Source: Bacteroidales bacterium (lineage in GTDB: Bacteria; Bacteroidota; Bacteroidia; Bacteroidales; UBA932). From it: DNA of 64,000 nt. Shown piece after piece: positions 1-9,874 of the stretch (position 1 is its first letter; each line of letters starts with the position of its first letter). The translations under genes and the position numbers were made by a program. A model generated the notes under the pieces. It worked only from the letters and a program-made list of their open reading frames with translations. It ran no database searches and was not told the DNA's origin. Location: the NCBI GenBank assembly GCA_017476575.1, contig JAFUZO010000003.1, positions 1-64,000 of the forward strand. Direction: 5' to 3'.

Positions 1-145
1 TCAAACGGTCCTGGAAGATGACGTTGACCGAACTGTTCGACAATCCGTCGGCATTGGAGAGTCGCCTTACCTCGTACTCCGAGCCCCAGGAAGAGGCCGT
101 CAGCAGATAGAGGGCAATACACAGGAAAAGGGTCCGGTTCTTCAT
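1..145 (-). CDS. Two-component regulator propeller protein, N-terminal fragment (probable HTCS)
   Basis: Only the first 48 codons are in the window; the gene continues past the left edge. The start ATG is at 145. The peptide begins with a signal sequence (MKNRTLFLCIALYLLTASS), then has LSNADGLSNSSVNVIFQD. That is the first blade of the periplasmic beta-propeller found in hybrid two-component systems and related sensors of Bacteroidetes (pattern LS..GLS.N.V..I.QD). Divergent placement next to a SusCD operon is the usual position of a local regulator, so it probably senses a glycan fragment and controls the genes from 276 onward. Kinase and DNA-binding parts are not visible, so a plain propeller protein cannot be excluded. 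Confidence 0.75.
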   Translation of the reverse strand, partial: MKNRTLFLCIALYLLTASSWGSEYEVRRLSNADGLSNSSVNVIFQDRL

Positions 146-162
146 AACGGTTCTTTTTTCGG

Positions 163-253
163 CCAAGATAGGAAAAACCGGTCGAAAAGACAAAATAGTG
201 TACCAATTTGAAAAAATTGTACACCCTGCACTCCGGAAGGTCCCCTAATTTTG
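163..253. promoter_or_regulatory. Divergent promoter region with palindromic operator candidate
   Basis: On the plus strand TAATTTTG at 246-253 matches the Bacteroidetes -7 box TAnnTTTG and lies 22 nt before the GH130 start. On the minus strand TATCTTGG at 163-170 is a near match for the regulator gene. Between them, 198-224 holds GTGTAC and GTACAC arms separated by an A/T-rich 15-nt spacer, a possible operator. No -33 TTTG sits at the usual 19-nt spacing, which fits a promoter that needs an activator. Confidence 0.5.
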
Positions 254-275
254 CCATACACTAAAACGAAAAAAC

Positions 276-1325
276 ATGGATATCGCCAAACGGAATCCCG
301 CCAACCCGCTCCTGCGGCCGTCGGACCTCAAGCCCCGCATCCCGGGAATGGAAATTACCTGCCTGCTCAATCCCGGTGTCTTCCGCCTCGGCGGAAAGAC
401 GTGGCTGCTCCTGCGTGTCGCCGAACGTCCCGTGCAGGAAGAGGGAATCATCAGTTTTCCCGTATATAATGAAAAAGGAGCCATCGAGGTGCTCCGTTTC
501 GCCAAGGACGACCCTGGACTGGACGCCTCCGATCCGCGCGTAATCGGTTATCGGGGACAGGATTACCTGACGACGCTTTCCTACCTCCGCCTGGTCTGCA
601 GCGACGACGATGTCCATTTCCGCGAGGACCCCGCATTCCCGCCCATCTTCGGAGAAGGTTTCCAGGAGTCCTTCGGTATCGAGGACTGCCGGGTCGCCAC
701 GATGGAGGACGGTTTCTGGCTTACCTTCACGGAGGTGTCTCCCGTGGCCGTCGGCGTCGGCCTGATCCATACCCGTGATTTCAAGTCTCTCACGCGGGAA
801 GGGATGATATTCCCGCCACACAACAAGGACTGTGCCCTCTTTGAGGAGAAGGTCGGGGACCGATGGTTCGCCTTCCACCGTCCCAGCAGCCCTGAACTTG
901 GCGGCAACTATATCTGGATTGCCGAATCGCCGGACCGAATCCACTGGGGTCGGCACAGATGTATCGCCACCACACGGCCGGGGCGTTGGGACAGTGTCCG
1001 CATCGGCGCCGGTGCAGCTCCGGTCCGCACGGAGAAAGGGTGGCTGGAAATCTACCACGGAGCCGACGAGACCAACCGTTACTGCCTCGGTGCCCTTCTC
1101 CTCGACCTGGAAGACCCGGCCCGCGTAATCGCCCGCAGCGAGGAACCGATCATGGAACCCACCGCCAATTACGAAAAGACCGGATTCTTCGGAAACGTCA
1201 TTTTCACAAACGGCATGTACCGCAGGGACGAAGATACCTTGCAGGTATTCTACGGCGCCTCCGACGAAGTCATCTGCGGGGCCACATTCTCCATTGCCGA
1301 AATCCTCGGAACCCTCAACCTGTAG
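276..1325 (+). CDS. GH130 family mannoside phosphorylase/hydrolase
   Basis: A 349-residue protein with the five-bladed propeller pattern of glycoside hydrolase family 130. The GIED segment at residues 134-137 carries the expected general-acid Asp (D137); the usual GIEDPR reads GIEDCR here. NPG near residue 33 and EIYHGAD near residue 260 also suit the family. There is no signal peptide, so it acts in the cytoplasm. GH130 members phosphorolyse or hydrolyse beta-mannosides, releasing mannose-1-phosphate or mannose. It is the first gene of the operon, 5 nt before the MFS gene, so it probably acts on an imported oligosaccharide. The subfamily, and so phosphorylase versus beta-1,2-mannosidase activity, cannot be fixed by eye. 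Confidence 0.85.
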   Translation: MDIAKRNPANPLLRPSDLKPRIPGMEITCLLNPGVFRLGGKTWLLLRVAERPVQEEGIISFPVYNEKGAIEVLRFAKDDPGLDASDPRVIGYRGQDYLTTLSYLRLVCSDDDVHFREDPAFPPIFGEGFQESFGIEDCRVATMEDGFWLTFTEVSPVAVGVGLIHTRDFKSLTREGMIFPPHNKDCALFEEKVGDRWFAFHRPSSPELGGNYIWIAESPDRIHWGRHRCIATTRPGRWDSVRIGAGAAPVRTEKGWLEIYHGADETNRYCLGALLLDLEDPARVIARSEEPIMEPTANYEKTGFFGNVIFTNGMYRRDEDTLQVFYGASDEVICGATFSIAEILGTLNL

Positions 1326-1330
1326 CCGAT

Positions 1331-2572
1331 ATGAAAAGTTCCGGAGAAATAGCTTACTTCCAATCGCAGCCCAAAGCCATCCGCACCCTGCTGGTGACCA
1401 ATCTCCTGTTCGCCATGGTCCTTCCGCTGGTCGAAATCTTCGCGGGGGCCTATATCATGCGCAACACCGGCAGCCCTTCCTGGGTCGTCGTCTACCAACT
1501 TTGCATGTACATCGGTGTCGTCGTATCGGCCCTGGTCAACGGTTTGCTGCTCAGATATTTCAAATCATCTCAACTCTATGCCTTCGGCATTCTCGTCTCG
1601 GCGGTTTCCCTGATGGTGATGATGTTCATCCGGAGCGTCAGCCTGCCGATGCTCTGCACCACCGGCTTCCTCATCGGCCTGTCCACTGGCTTTTTCTGGA
1701 CGAATCGGTATCTGCTCACCCTCTATGCCACCGACGACGGAAACCGGAATTATTTCTTTGGGTTCGAATCATTCTTTTTTTCGTTGTGGAACATCGTCGT
1801 CCCGATCGTAGTCGGTACCTTTCTCGCCCTTATCGACGGAAAGACAGTCGGGGGCTTCACCTTCTCGGTGAACAGCGGCTACAGAGCCATTACGGTCGCC
1901 GCCCTCGCCATTTCTATCTGCGCCTGCCTCGTCCTGTCCCGGGGAACATTCCGCTCTCCGGAGAGCAGGAACTTCTTCTATTTCAGGTTCCATCGGCTCT
2001 GGAACAAGATGCTTTCCCTTGCCGGGCTCAAAGGTATGGTCCAGGGCTTCCTGGTCACCGCCCCGGCCATCCTCATCATGAAATTCATCGGCGGGGAGGG
2101 GTCGCTCGGGCTGATTCAGGGCATCGGCGGCGCCCTGACTGCCATCCTTGTGTACATCCTCGGCCGTATCGCCCGTCCGGAGGACCGGATGAAGATCTTC
2201 GGCTTCGGCCTCCTTGTCTTCTTCATCGGGACCCTCTCCAACTGCCTCCTCTTCTCAGCGGCTGGAGTCATTGTCTTCATCCTCTGCAAGGTAATGTTCC
2301 AGCCCCTTCACGACCTGGCCTACATGCCGACCATGATGAAGACCATCGACGCCGTCTCGCGCTTGGAAAACCGGGATGAATACGCCTATATCATGAGCCA
2401 TGAGGTCGGACTTTTCGTCGGCCGCGCCTTCGGCATGGTGCTCTTCATCATCATGGCACGTCTGATGTCGGAAGATATCGCCCTTCGCTATGCCCTCCTC
2501 ATCGTCGGAGCACTCCAACTCCTCTCCCTCCCTCTTGCCCAGAACATCATCAAGGATATCGACAACCGATGA
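1331..2572 (+). CDS. MFS transporter
   Basis: A 413-residue integral membrane protein with about 12 hydrophobic segments. The reading frame is open well upstream, but the ATG at 1331, 5 nt after the GH130 stop, is the sensible start: it gives a short cytoplasmic N-terminus (MKSSGEIAYFQSQPKAIRTL) before the first membrane helix. The pattern is that of a major facilitator sugar porter. Between GH130 and SusCD genes it probably carries the periplasmic oligosaccharide across the inner membrane. Its stop overlaps the next start by 4 nt (ATGA), so the two are translationally coupled. Confidence 0.8.
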   Translation: MKSSGEIAYFQSQPKAIRTLLVTNLLFAMVLPLVEIFAGAYIMRNTGSPSWVVVYQLCMYIGVVVSALVNGLLLRYFKSSQLYAFGILVSAVSLMVMMFIRSVSLPMLCTTGFLIGLSTGFFWTNRYLLTLYATDDGNRNYFFGFESFFFSLWNIVVPIVVGTFLALIDGKTVGGFTFSVNSGYRAITVAALAISICACLVLSRGTFRSPESRNFFYFRFHRLWNKMLSLAGLKGMVQGFLVTAPAILIMKFIGGEGSLGLIQGIGGALTAILVYILGRIARPEDRMKIFGFGLLVFFIGTLSNCLLFSAAGVIVFILCKVMFQPLHDLAYMPTMMKTIDAVSRLENRDEYAYIMSHEVGLFVGRAFGMVLFIIMARLMSEDIALRYALLIVGALQLLSLPLAQNIIKDIDNR

Positions 2573-4302
2573 AACGACAACTCCTTCCCGCTGGCCTCCT
2601 CTTGGCCGCCGCTTGCACGCAACCTGCCGGTTTCGGGCCAGCCGTCCGGCAAGTCAGCATCCCGCGTGTGGAACAGATGGCCGCCTTCCCAGAGCCCTAC
2701 GAACTGCTGGACTGGAGGCAGAAAGCGCTCGACTTCGACGCCTACGCTTTCGATTTCGACAGCCACCTCCCGGCCGGACCCGTTATCTGGCTCGACAGCG
2801 CCCGTCGCAACATCGACCAGGTCACCTTCGGCCTCTATACCGCCCTCAAGGACTGCCGCCAGGGCCCCGACCGGAACGGCGGCGAGTTCCACGAAAGCCT
2901 CAACAGCCTGCATGCCCTGATGGGAGCCGGCCTCAACGGCATCGATAAGACCGGTCAGCACGGCCATAACTTCGTCAAGATGGTCCAGAATTATTTCAAT
3001 ACCGACAACGGCTGGAACATTGTCATGAACAACACCTGCCCCGAGGTCGCCCTCCTGGGCGGAGGCTACGGCCGGGACTGGTGGTACGACGTCTTTCCCA
3101 ACGTGCTCTACTATGCCGTCTGTGCCGTCTTTCCCGATGTGGAAGGAGCGGAAGCCATCCAACGGACGGTGGCGGACCAGTTTGCCGCCGCCGATTCCGT
3201 ACTGGCCGGCAACTACGACTTCTCATACTTCGACTATGCGCAGATGAAAGGCTGCAACAACTGGATCCCATGCCAGCAGGATGCAGCCGGAGGCCATGCC
3301 TACGTGCTCTACAGCGCCTACCGGCATTTCGGCGACGAACGCTACCTCCGACATGCCATTTCCGCCCTCGAAGCCCTGGACCGCCAGACGGAAAGCCGTT
3401 TCTACGAGATCCTCCTCCCCCTCGGCATCTACACCGCAGCCCGCCTCAACGCCGAGCAGGGAAGCCGGTTCGACACCGAGAAGATGCTGGGCTGGGTCTT
3501 CGATGGCTGCACCGCCGGGGACGGGCGCACCGGATGGGGTATCATGGCCGGAAAATGGGGCGGTTATGAAGTGAGCGGCCTTCAAGGCAGCCTCATCGAT
3601 GATGGAGGATTCGCCTTCTTCATGAATTCGGTCGATGTCGCCTGGCCGTTCGTCCCGCTGGTCAAATACGAGCCGCAGTACGCCCGGTCCATCGGACGCT
3701 GGATGCTTAACAATGTCAATAACTGTCGCCTGTTTTTCCCAGATCAGTTACCCGATTCGCTCCAATGCCTCCCCTGCATGCAGGACTACACGAACTCCAT
3801 TATTGCCTACGAAGGCCTCCGCTATGAAGACAAACTCTATGATGTAGAGGGCCATGCCGACCGCCATCCGATTGCTCTTGGAGACGGCCCCAGATGGACG
3901 GACTGCAATCCTCCGGAAAGCATGTTCAGTGTCTACAGCACCTCGGCCGTCGGCATTCTCGGCGCCATCGTTTCGCCGACCGACGTCGAAGGCATCCTCC
4001 GCCTGGACTGCAACGCCACCGACTTCTACGCAGACAAGCCCTTTCCGGCCTACCTGCTGTACAATCCCTTTGACACTCCACAGGAAATTACTTGGACAAC
4101 CGAGGGAACACGCAAGGACCTGTTCGACATCGTCTCCCGGACCTATCTAGCCCGCGGAGTCGCCGGACAGACCGTTGTCACCCTCCCGCCCGACGCCTCT
4201 GCCGTCATCTTCGAACTGCCAGCCGACGCCCGTATCCGGAGGGACTCCCAAGGAAATCTGACCGTAAACCATCACATCATCGCATATGAACAAGCTCATT
4301 GA
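2569..4302 (+). CDS. Surface or periplasmic lipoprotein, putative glycosidase (paralogue 1)
   Basis: A 577-residue protein with a lipoprotein signal (LLLAAAC, lipid Cys near residue 16). I do not recognise the family. The middle is rich in amphipathic helices with aromatic and acidic residues (DWWYDVFPNVLYY, GGHAYVLYSAYRHFGD, FYEILLPLGIY), which suggests an (alpha/alpha) toroid. The last 100 or so residues look like a beta-sandwich (VYSTSAVGILGAIVSPTDVE). That architecture is common among polysaccharide lyases and glycosidases. A clear paralogue lies at 9926-11617, sharing KTNQDGYN/KTGQHGHN-type, QQDAAGGHAYVL and LDCNATDFYAD segments. It overlaps the MFS stop by 4 nt and the SusC start by 17 nt, so it belongs to the operon. 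Confidence 0.75.
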   Translation: MKRQLLPAGLLLAAACTQPAGFGPAVRQVSIPRVEQMAAFPEPYELLDWRQKALDFDAYAFDFDSHLPAGPVIWLDSARRNIDQVTFGLYTALKDCRQGPDRNGGEFHESLNSLHALMGAGLNGIDKTGQHGHNFVKMVQNYFNTDNGWNIVMNNTCPEVALLGGGYGRDWWYDVFPNVLYYAVCAVFPDVEGAEAIQRTVADQFAAADSVLAGNYDFSYFDYAQMKGCNNWIPCQQDAAGGHAYVLYSAYRHFGDERYLRHAISALEALDRQTESRFYEILLPLGIYTAARLNAEQGSRFDTEKMLGWVFDGCTAGDGRTGWGIMAGKWGGYEVSGLQGSLIDDGGFAFFMNSVDVAWPFVPLVKYEPQYARSIGRWMLNNVNNCRLFFPDQLPDSLQCLPCMQDYTNSIIAYEGLRYEDKLYDVEGHADRHPIALGDGPRWTDCNPPESMFSVYSTSAVGILGAIVSPTDVEGILRLDCNATDFYADKPFPAYLLYNPFDTPQEITWTTEGTRKDLFDIVSRTYLARGVAGQTVVTLPPDASAVIFELPADARIRRDSQGNLTVNHHIIAYEQAH

Positions 4303-7300
4303 CCTATTCCTTTGCCTATTGATTCCGGCGGTCCTCTCCGCGCAGGGACGTGTGAGCGGTACCGTTACTGAATCCGGCACCGGAGAGCCTCTGACCGGAG
4401 TCAGCGTATTAGTAGAAGGAACTTCCGTTGGAACCGTCACCGACCTGGACGGACATTATTCCATCTCCATTCCGGCAGACGGCATCCTCCGATTTGATTG
4501 CATCGGATTCAAGACTGTTACCACCCCTGTATCCGGTCGTACCCTCGTCGACATCGCCCTCGAGGAGGACGTCGAATTCCTCGACGAAGTCGTCGTGGTC
4601 GGATACTCCGTCCAGAAACGGCGCGACGTGCTAGGTGCCGTGAGTAAGGTCGACGGTTCCGACCTCCGCAAGGTTCCGGTCTCCACCGTGCAACAGTCCC
4701 TCCAGGGACGCATCGCCGGTGTCGATGTCACTTCGCAGACGGGGGCACCGGGAGCCGCCATCTCCGTCCGGGTCCGCGGAACCAGTTCAATCTCATCCGG
4801 GAACGAACCGCTCTATATTGTCGACGGCATCCCTGTGGAGGGCGCGCTCAACAGCCTCTCACCCAACGATATCGAGAACATCACCGTGCTGAAAGACGCC
4901 TCTTCCGCCGCCATCTACGGATCCCGAGCCACCAACGGTGTCGTGCTCATCACAACCCGCAGCGGCCGGGAGGGCGACGCCCAGGTCTCCTACAACTTCC
5001 AAGGTGGTGTCCAGAGGCACGGGCGCCTTACCCCCATGGCCACGACCGCGCAATACATCCAACTCTACAACGAGGCGGCGGCAGCAGACAACGCCACCTC
5101 CGTCGTCAAACGTCCCCTCATCGAGGGAGCCTATCTGAAGGATTTCCCGGATGTCGACCATCTTGAAGAAATCTTCCGGACGGCGCCGCTCTTCTCCCAC
5201 GAACTTTCAATCAGCGGAGGAGACAAGAAGATCCATTACCTGGTTTCCGGTTCATGGTATAGCCAGGACGGCATCATCCGTGGGACCGGCTACGACCGGA
5301 TCAGTGTCCGCTCCAACCTTGACTCCCAGGTGAAAGACTGGCTCAAGGTCGGTCTCAACGCCACCGGCTCCCTGGCCGACAACCGGATGGTCTCTTCCTC
5401 CGGCGACGGATATGCCGGGGAGGGCGGAAGCGTCGTCCGCTACGCCCTCTTCCGCAATCCGGCCATCCCGGTCTACATGGCCGACGGGAGCACCTATGTA
5501 GACCTTCCGTCCGAATACTATGGCGACACGGCCTACAACTCCTTCTTCGGAGACGGGTATTCTCCGGAAGGGCTCACGGAGTACACCGACCGGGCCAGCA
5601 AGACCAAGTCCCTCATTGCCAGCGCCTACCTCACGGTCAACTTCACGCAGGACCTCTTCTGGAAGACGACCGGCGGCATCGACTACCGTGACAACCGGCT
5701 GCGGGTCTTCAACCGCACCTGGGGAACGGCCAACCGGATCAACGCCTCCAACAGCCTGGAGGTAGCCGGCACGGCCGACCTGGGCTGGACCGTCAACAGC
5801 ACCCTCAACCACAGCGTTTCCTTCGGAGAGCACTGGCTCAACTACCTGGTCGGGGCCGAAGCCGTCCGCCACCATGAGGACTATACCTTCAATTCCGACA
5901 GCCAGTTTTCCAGCAATGACCCCGACCTGCTCTATATCGGGCTCGGAACCGGAACCCGAACCGGCAACCAGACCGAAAGCGCCTCCAGCCTCCTGTCCTT
6001 CTTCGCCAATGCCAACTACCATTACAAGGGACGCTACTACCTCTCCGGCATCGTCCGCCGGGACGGCTCCTCGCGGTTCAGCAAAGGAAACCGATGGGGA
6101 ACGTTCTATTCTCTGTCCGCCGGATGGAACATGGAGGATGAGGCATTCTTGAAAGATGTCTCCTGGCTCGACAAACTCAAGGTCCGTGCCGGTTACGGTT
6201 CCATCGGCAACCAAGATATCGGCCTCTACGCCTATTCAGACCGTTACTCCGGCCAGTATTGGTACATGTTCGGCGGTATGCCGGTGGATGGCTATGCCCA
6301 GACGACCCTCGGCAACGACCAACTCAAGTGGGAGACTTCCGACCAGTTCAACGCCGGCGTCGACATCGAAGTGCTCGGCGGAAGTCTCGGCCTGACCGTA
6401 GACTACTATTACAAGGTCACCCGGGATATGCTCGTCCAGGAGTCCCTTCCCCTCTCCGTGGGCCGGACGGAAACCCCGTGGGTCAACAACGGCAGCGTGC
6501 TCAACACCGGCGTCGACCTTGAATTGACCTGGCGCAGGCAGTTCCACGACTGGGGCTTCGACGTGACCCTCAACGGCGGCTACCTCCACAACGAGGTCCT
6601 GAGCCTGCAATCCCCGATCCTCGGTGCCCGCGTGGATACCGGCATCTATGCTACCCGTACCGAAGTCGGACATCCGATCGGAGCCTTCTACCTCTACCAA
6701 GTCGACGGCATCTTCCAGAACGAAACCGACATCATGCTCAGTGCCTACCAAGGCAGCGGCATCCGTCCCGGCGATGTTAAATATGCCGATGTCAGCGGTC
6801 CCGACGGAACTCCGGACGGCATCATCGACAGCCATGACCGCGTCTATATGGGCAGTGCCATCCCACGATTCACAACCGGCCTGACCCTGGCCGCCGACTA
6901 CCATCGGTGGGATTTCTCCGTGTTCTTCCAAGGGGCCTTCGGCCAGAAGATCTTCTCCCAGGTCAACTACGACATCGAAGGATTCTACCGCGGTTTCAAT
7001 GTTACCCGGCGCTACTACGAGAACCACTGGACGGGCGAGGGGACTTCCGACTCGCAGCCCCGGGCTTCCTGGAGTGCCAAGAGCAACAATGTCCGCGCTT
7101 CCTCCCGCTTTCTCGAAGACGGATCCTATCTCCGCTTGAAGAACGTCCAGGCCGGCTATACCCTCGCCCTTCCCGAAAGGTGGAAGGTCTCCAACCTGCG
7201 GGTCTATGCCGCCGCCACCAACCTCTTCACCCTGACCGGATATGACGGCCTGGACCCGGAGATGACCGTCTCGACCAACTCTGCCGCCGAAGGCGACCGG

Positions 7301-7372
7301 GCCAACGGCATCGACTGGGGCACCTATCCCGTCGCCATGAGTTTCACCCTTGGATTCAACCTTACTTTCTGA
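4286..7372 (+). CDS. SusC-like TonB-dependent transporter
   Basis: A 1028-residue outer-membrane transporter. The signal peptide ends near LSAQ (residue 20). A carboxypeptidase-regulatory-like domain (about 22-95) is followed by the SusC hallmark DEVVVVGYS (100-108) and the plug (LQGRIAGVDV, RVRGTSSISSGNEPLYIVDG). The 22-stranded barrel fills the rest and ends in a C-terminal Phe. It forms the import channel under the SusD lid encoded next; the two genes overlap by 1 nt. Substrate is inferred from the neighbours as a mannose-containing oligosaccharide. Confidence 0.97.
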   Translation: MNKLIDLFLCLLIPAVLSAQGRVSGTVTESGTGEPLTGVSVLVEGTSVGTVTDLDGHYSISIPADGILRFDCIGFKTVTTPVSGRTLVDIALEEDVEFLDEVVVVGYSVQKRRDVLGAVSKVDGSDLRKVPVSTVQQSLQGRIAGVDVTSQTGAPGAAISVRVRGTSSISSGNEPLYIVDGIPVEGALNSLSPNDIENITVLKDASSAAIYGSRATNGVVLITTRSGREGDAQVSYNFQGGVQRHGRLTPMATTAQYIQLYNEAAAADNATSVVKRPLIEGAYLKDFPDVDHLEEIFRTAPLFSHELSISGGDKKIHYLVSGSWYSQDGIIRGTGYDRISVRSNLDSQVKDWLKVGLNATGSLADNRMVSSSGDGYAGEGGSVVRYALFRNPAIPVYMADGSTYVDLPSEYYGDTAYNSFFGDGYSPEGLTEYTDRASKTKSLIASAYLTVNFTQDLFWKTTGGIDYRDNRLRVFNRTWGTANRINASNSLEVAGTADLGWTVNSTLNHSVSFGEHWLNYLVGAEAVRHHEDYTFNSDSQFSSNDPDLLYIGLGTGTRTGNQTESASSLLSFFANANYHYKGRYYLSGIVRRDGSSRFSKGNRWGTFYSLSAGWNMEDEAFLKDVSWLDKLKVRAGYGSIGNQDIGLYAYSDRYSGQYWYMFGGMPVDGYAQTTLGNDQLKWETSDQFNAGVDIEVLGGSLGLTVDYYYKVTRDMLVQESLPLSVGRTETPWVNNGSVLNTGVDLELTWRRQFHDWGFDVTLNGGYLHNEVLSLQSPILGARVDTGIYATRTEVGHPIGAFYLYQVDGIFQNETDIMLSAYQGSGIRPGDVKYADVSGPDGTPDGIIDSHDRVYMGSAIPRFTTGLTLAADYHRWDFSVFFQGAFGQKIFSQVNYDIEGFYRGFNVTRRYYENHWTGEGTSDSQPRASWSAKSNNVRASSRFLEDGSYLRLKNVQAGYTLALPERWKVSNLRVYAAATNLFTLTGYDGLDPEMTVSTNSAAEGDRANGIDWGTYPVAMSFTLGFNLTF

Positions 7373-8793
7373 TGGCCATGAAAACAAGCAACCTCATCGT
7401 CCCCCTTCTGCTGCTGGGCAGCATCAGCGCCTGCGACTTCCTTGATGAAGGCCTCAAAGGCGGCTATTCGGCCGAGAACTATTACACCGACGAAAACAAG
7501 GCGGAAATGGCGGTCAACGCCATCTACAACTCGCTTTACGGCAACACGCTCTGGATTTTCGGAGACGTCGCATCCGATGATGCGGTCAAAGGCGGGAATG
7601 CCGGCGACCAGGCCGAAATCAACAGCATCGACGATTTTTCCGCTGCGGCCGATAACGGCGTGTTGAGCACCTACTGGACGGCTGCTTATGAGACTATCGC
7701 CCGTGCCAACAACGCCATCGCGAACATCGAAGCCATGGACATTCCCTCCTCTGACCGGCTCACCGCCGAGGCTCTCTTCCTGCGGAGCTATGCGTATTTC
7801 AACTTGGTGAACATCTTTGGCAGCGTGCCGCTCAAACTTTTGCCGCAGAATGAGACCGCCCACATCCATGTCGGTCTCAGCAGCGTGGATGCCATCTACG
7901 ACCAGGTCGAAGGGGACCTCGCAGATGCTGCTGCCGCGTTACCGGAAGCCTATCCCGCCGCAGAGGCCGGCCGTGTCACCCGGGGAGCCGCCTTGGCCCT
8001 GCTGGCGAAAGTGCGCCTGTTCCGCAACGACTGGGACGGCTGCCTGCAGGCCATCCAGGCCTTCGAGGCCGTCACGGAGACCGTCTATGCACTTGAGCCG
8101 TCCTATGCCGACCTGTTCAAGGCAGGCGGCGAAGACAGCCCTGAGAGTATTTTCGCCATCCGGTATGGTCGCTCGACGACCGCCAACATGGGCAACAACC
8201 TCAATGTCTGGTTCTCCCCTTCCGTCGAAGGCGGCTACTATTTCGACGCCCCGACCCAGGATTATGTGGACTGCTTCGACGAGACCACAGGAGACGGGGC
8301 CACCGACCCGCGCCTGGACGCCTCCATCGGCCGAGATGGCCGACCCTGGTTCAACGGAACGACATTCCAGGCCGCCTGGTCCGAAGCCACGGGCTACCTT
8401 GTCAAGAAATACGACGAAGACCTGTCCACCGAGTTTGCCAAAAGTGAAAGTGTCATCCCCCAACATATCCTTCGCTATGCCGACCTGCTCCTGATGAAGG
8501 CCGAGGCCCTGAACGAATCCGGATCCGGCAATGCCGCAGCGCCGCTCGATGAAGTCCGCGCCCGTGCCGGACTCACCGCCACGGCAGCGTCAGGCCGGGA
8601 AGCACTCCGCAACGCCATCCGGAAAGAAAGGCGCCGTGAACTCGGTTTCGAATTCCATCGGTTCTTCGACGTGATGCGGTATGGCAGGGACTATGCCGTC
8701 GGCGCGCTCGGAGCCAAGGCCTGGGAGGACGGACGGTTCTACTTCCCCCTCCCGCAGGCGGAAACCGACGCCAACCATGCCTTGAAAGACTGA
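7372..8793 (+). CDS. SusD-like glycan-binding lipoprotein
   Basis: A 473-residue RagB/SusD family protein. The lipobox is SISAC with lipid Cys at residue 21. Typical SusD segments are visible: AEALFLRSYAYFNLVNIFG, LLMKAEALNESG, and a C-terminal RKERRRELGFEFHRFFDVMRYG. The start at 7372 shares its A with the SusC stop; a second ATG two codons later (7378) would also serve. It caps the SusC barrel and binds the glycan at the cell surface. Confidence 0.97.
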   Translation: MAMKTSNLIVPLLLLGSISACDFLDEGLKGGYSAENYYTDENKAEMAVNAIYNSLYGNTLWIFGDVASDDAVKGGNAGDQAEINSIDDFSAAADNGVLSTYWTAAYETIARANNAIANIEAMDIPSSDRLTAEALFLRSYAYFNLVNIFGSVPLKLLPQNETAHIHVGLSSVDAIYDQVEGDLADAAAALPEAYPAAEAGRVTRGAALALLAKVRLFRNDWDGCLQAIQAFEAVTETVYALEPSYADLFKAGGEDSPESIFAIRYGRSTTANMGNNLNVWFSPSVEGGYYFDAPTQDYVDCFDETTGDGATDPRLDASIGRDGRPWFNGTTFQAAWSEATGYLVKKYDEDLSTEFAKSESVIPQHILRYADLLLMKAEALNESGSGNAAAPLDEVRARAGLTATAASGREALRNAIRKERRRELGFEFHRFFDVMRYGRDYAVGALGAKAWEDGRFYFPLPQAETDANHALKD

Positions 8794-8841
8794 AATCAAA
8801 ACCTGTATCCATCAACAACAAACTCCTAAAAACAACGCATC

Positions 8842-9864
8842 ATGAAAAAAATCCTTACCATCATGCTGGCGGCCCTGACTGTCGCAGCCGTCGGTTGTAA
8901 GAAGGACGACAAACAGCAGACGGTCGACACCCGGGAACTGACCGAACTCATCAGTACCTGCCAGTCCGTCCTCGCCGGGGCAACCTCCGCCGACTATCCG
9001 CAGGAAGCCATCGACGAGTTCAGGAAGACCGTCGATGCCGCTGCCGCCGTCACACAACCCACCCAGCAACAGGTCACCAACCTCATCGCCCAACTCAAGG
9101 CAGCCCTCGAAACCTTCGAAGGCAAGGCCTACGGTGCTATCCCTGCCGATGCCGTAACGTTCGCCCTCTCCTTTGACGAGGGAACCGGCACCTCGCTCAA
9201 GACATCCGGCAAGAACCAGTGGACCGCCACCTTCGTCCAAGGTCCGTCTGAAATCTTCACATCGACAAGCGTTCCCGCCTTCGTCGACGGCAAGGTCGGC
9301 AAGGCCCTCCACTTCGAGAACGGCGGCCACCTCGAAATCGCGGACTATACCGCAAGTGCCGTCGAGGGGAACGCCCTCTCCATTGCCGTCTGGGCCAAGC
9401 CCGACGTGACCTATGCCAACAACTACATCATCTCCTACAACTACTGGAACAGTTGGAAATTCCAGGTCCAGGATGGCGGAAAGCCTTTCGCCACCATCAA
9501 TGTCAACGGTTGCATCGACATGGACAACGAGAACGACAACAGCGTCCCTGCCGGCGCCTGGACCCACATCATCTTCACGTATTCCTCCGAAGGTGTCGCC
9601 CGCTTTTATATCAACGGCAGTCTCACCAAGGAATGGACCAAGGACACCAAGGGAGGCCTTGAAGGTCCCATCAAGGCGTACGACACCCGCCTTCCGATCT
9701 GCATCGGCGCTTGCACGACCATCGAAGAGGCCAAGACCTGGAGCTGGTTCTCCACCGAGGTCAACAGTTGGGGCTTCTTCCAAGGTTCGCTGGATGAACT
9801 GAGGGTATACAACATCGCCCTCACCGACGGCCAGGTATCCAAACTGTACAACGACCAGAACTGA
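8842..9864 (+). CDS. LamG-fold lipoprotein, putative surface glycan-binding protein
   Basis: A 340-residue lipoprotein (lipobox AAVGC, Cys19). Residues about 30-95 form a short helical bundle of the FIVAR/DUF4972 type. Residues about 105-338 form a concanavalin-like jellyroll of the Laminin_G_3 class, with ALSFDEGTGT, KALHFENGGHLEI, LSIAVWAKPD, HIIFTYSSEG, ARFYINGS and the closing DELRVYNIALTDGQV. It follows susD in the slot usually taken by a SusE/SGBP-like binding protein. Binding is more likely than catalysis, although some LamG proteins are enzymes. Confidence 0.85.
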   Translation: MKKILTIMLAALTVAAVGCKKDDKQQTVDTRELTELISTCQSVLAGATSADYPQEAIDEFRKTVDAAAAVTQPTQQQVTNLIAQLKAALETFEGKAYGAIPADAVTFALSFDEGTGTSLKTSGKNQWTATFVQGPSEIFTSTSVPAFVDGKVGKALHFENGGHLEIADYTASAVEGNALSIAVWAKPDVTYANNYIISYNYWNSWKFQVQDGGKPFATINVNGCIDMDNENDNSVPAGAWTHIIFTYSSEGVARFYINGSLTKEWTKDTKGGLEGPIKAYDTRLPICIGACTTIEEAKTWSWFSTEVNSWGFFQGSLDELRVYNIALTDGQVSKLYNDQN

Positions 9865-9874
9865 CTTTGATTCC

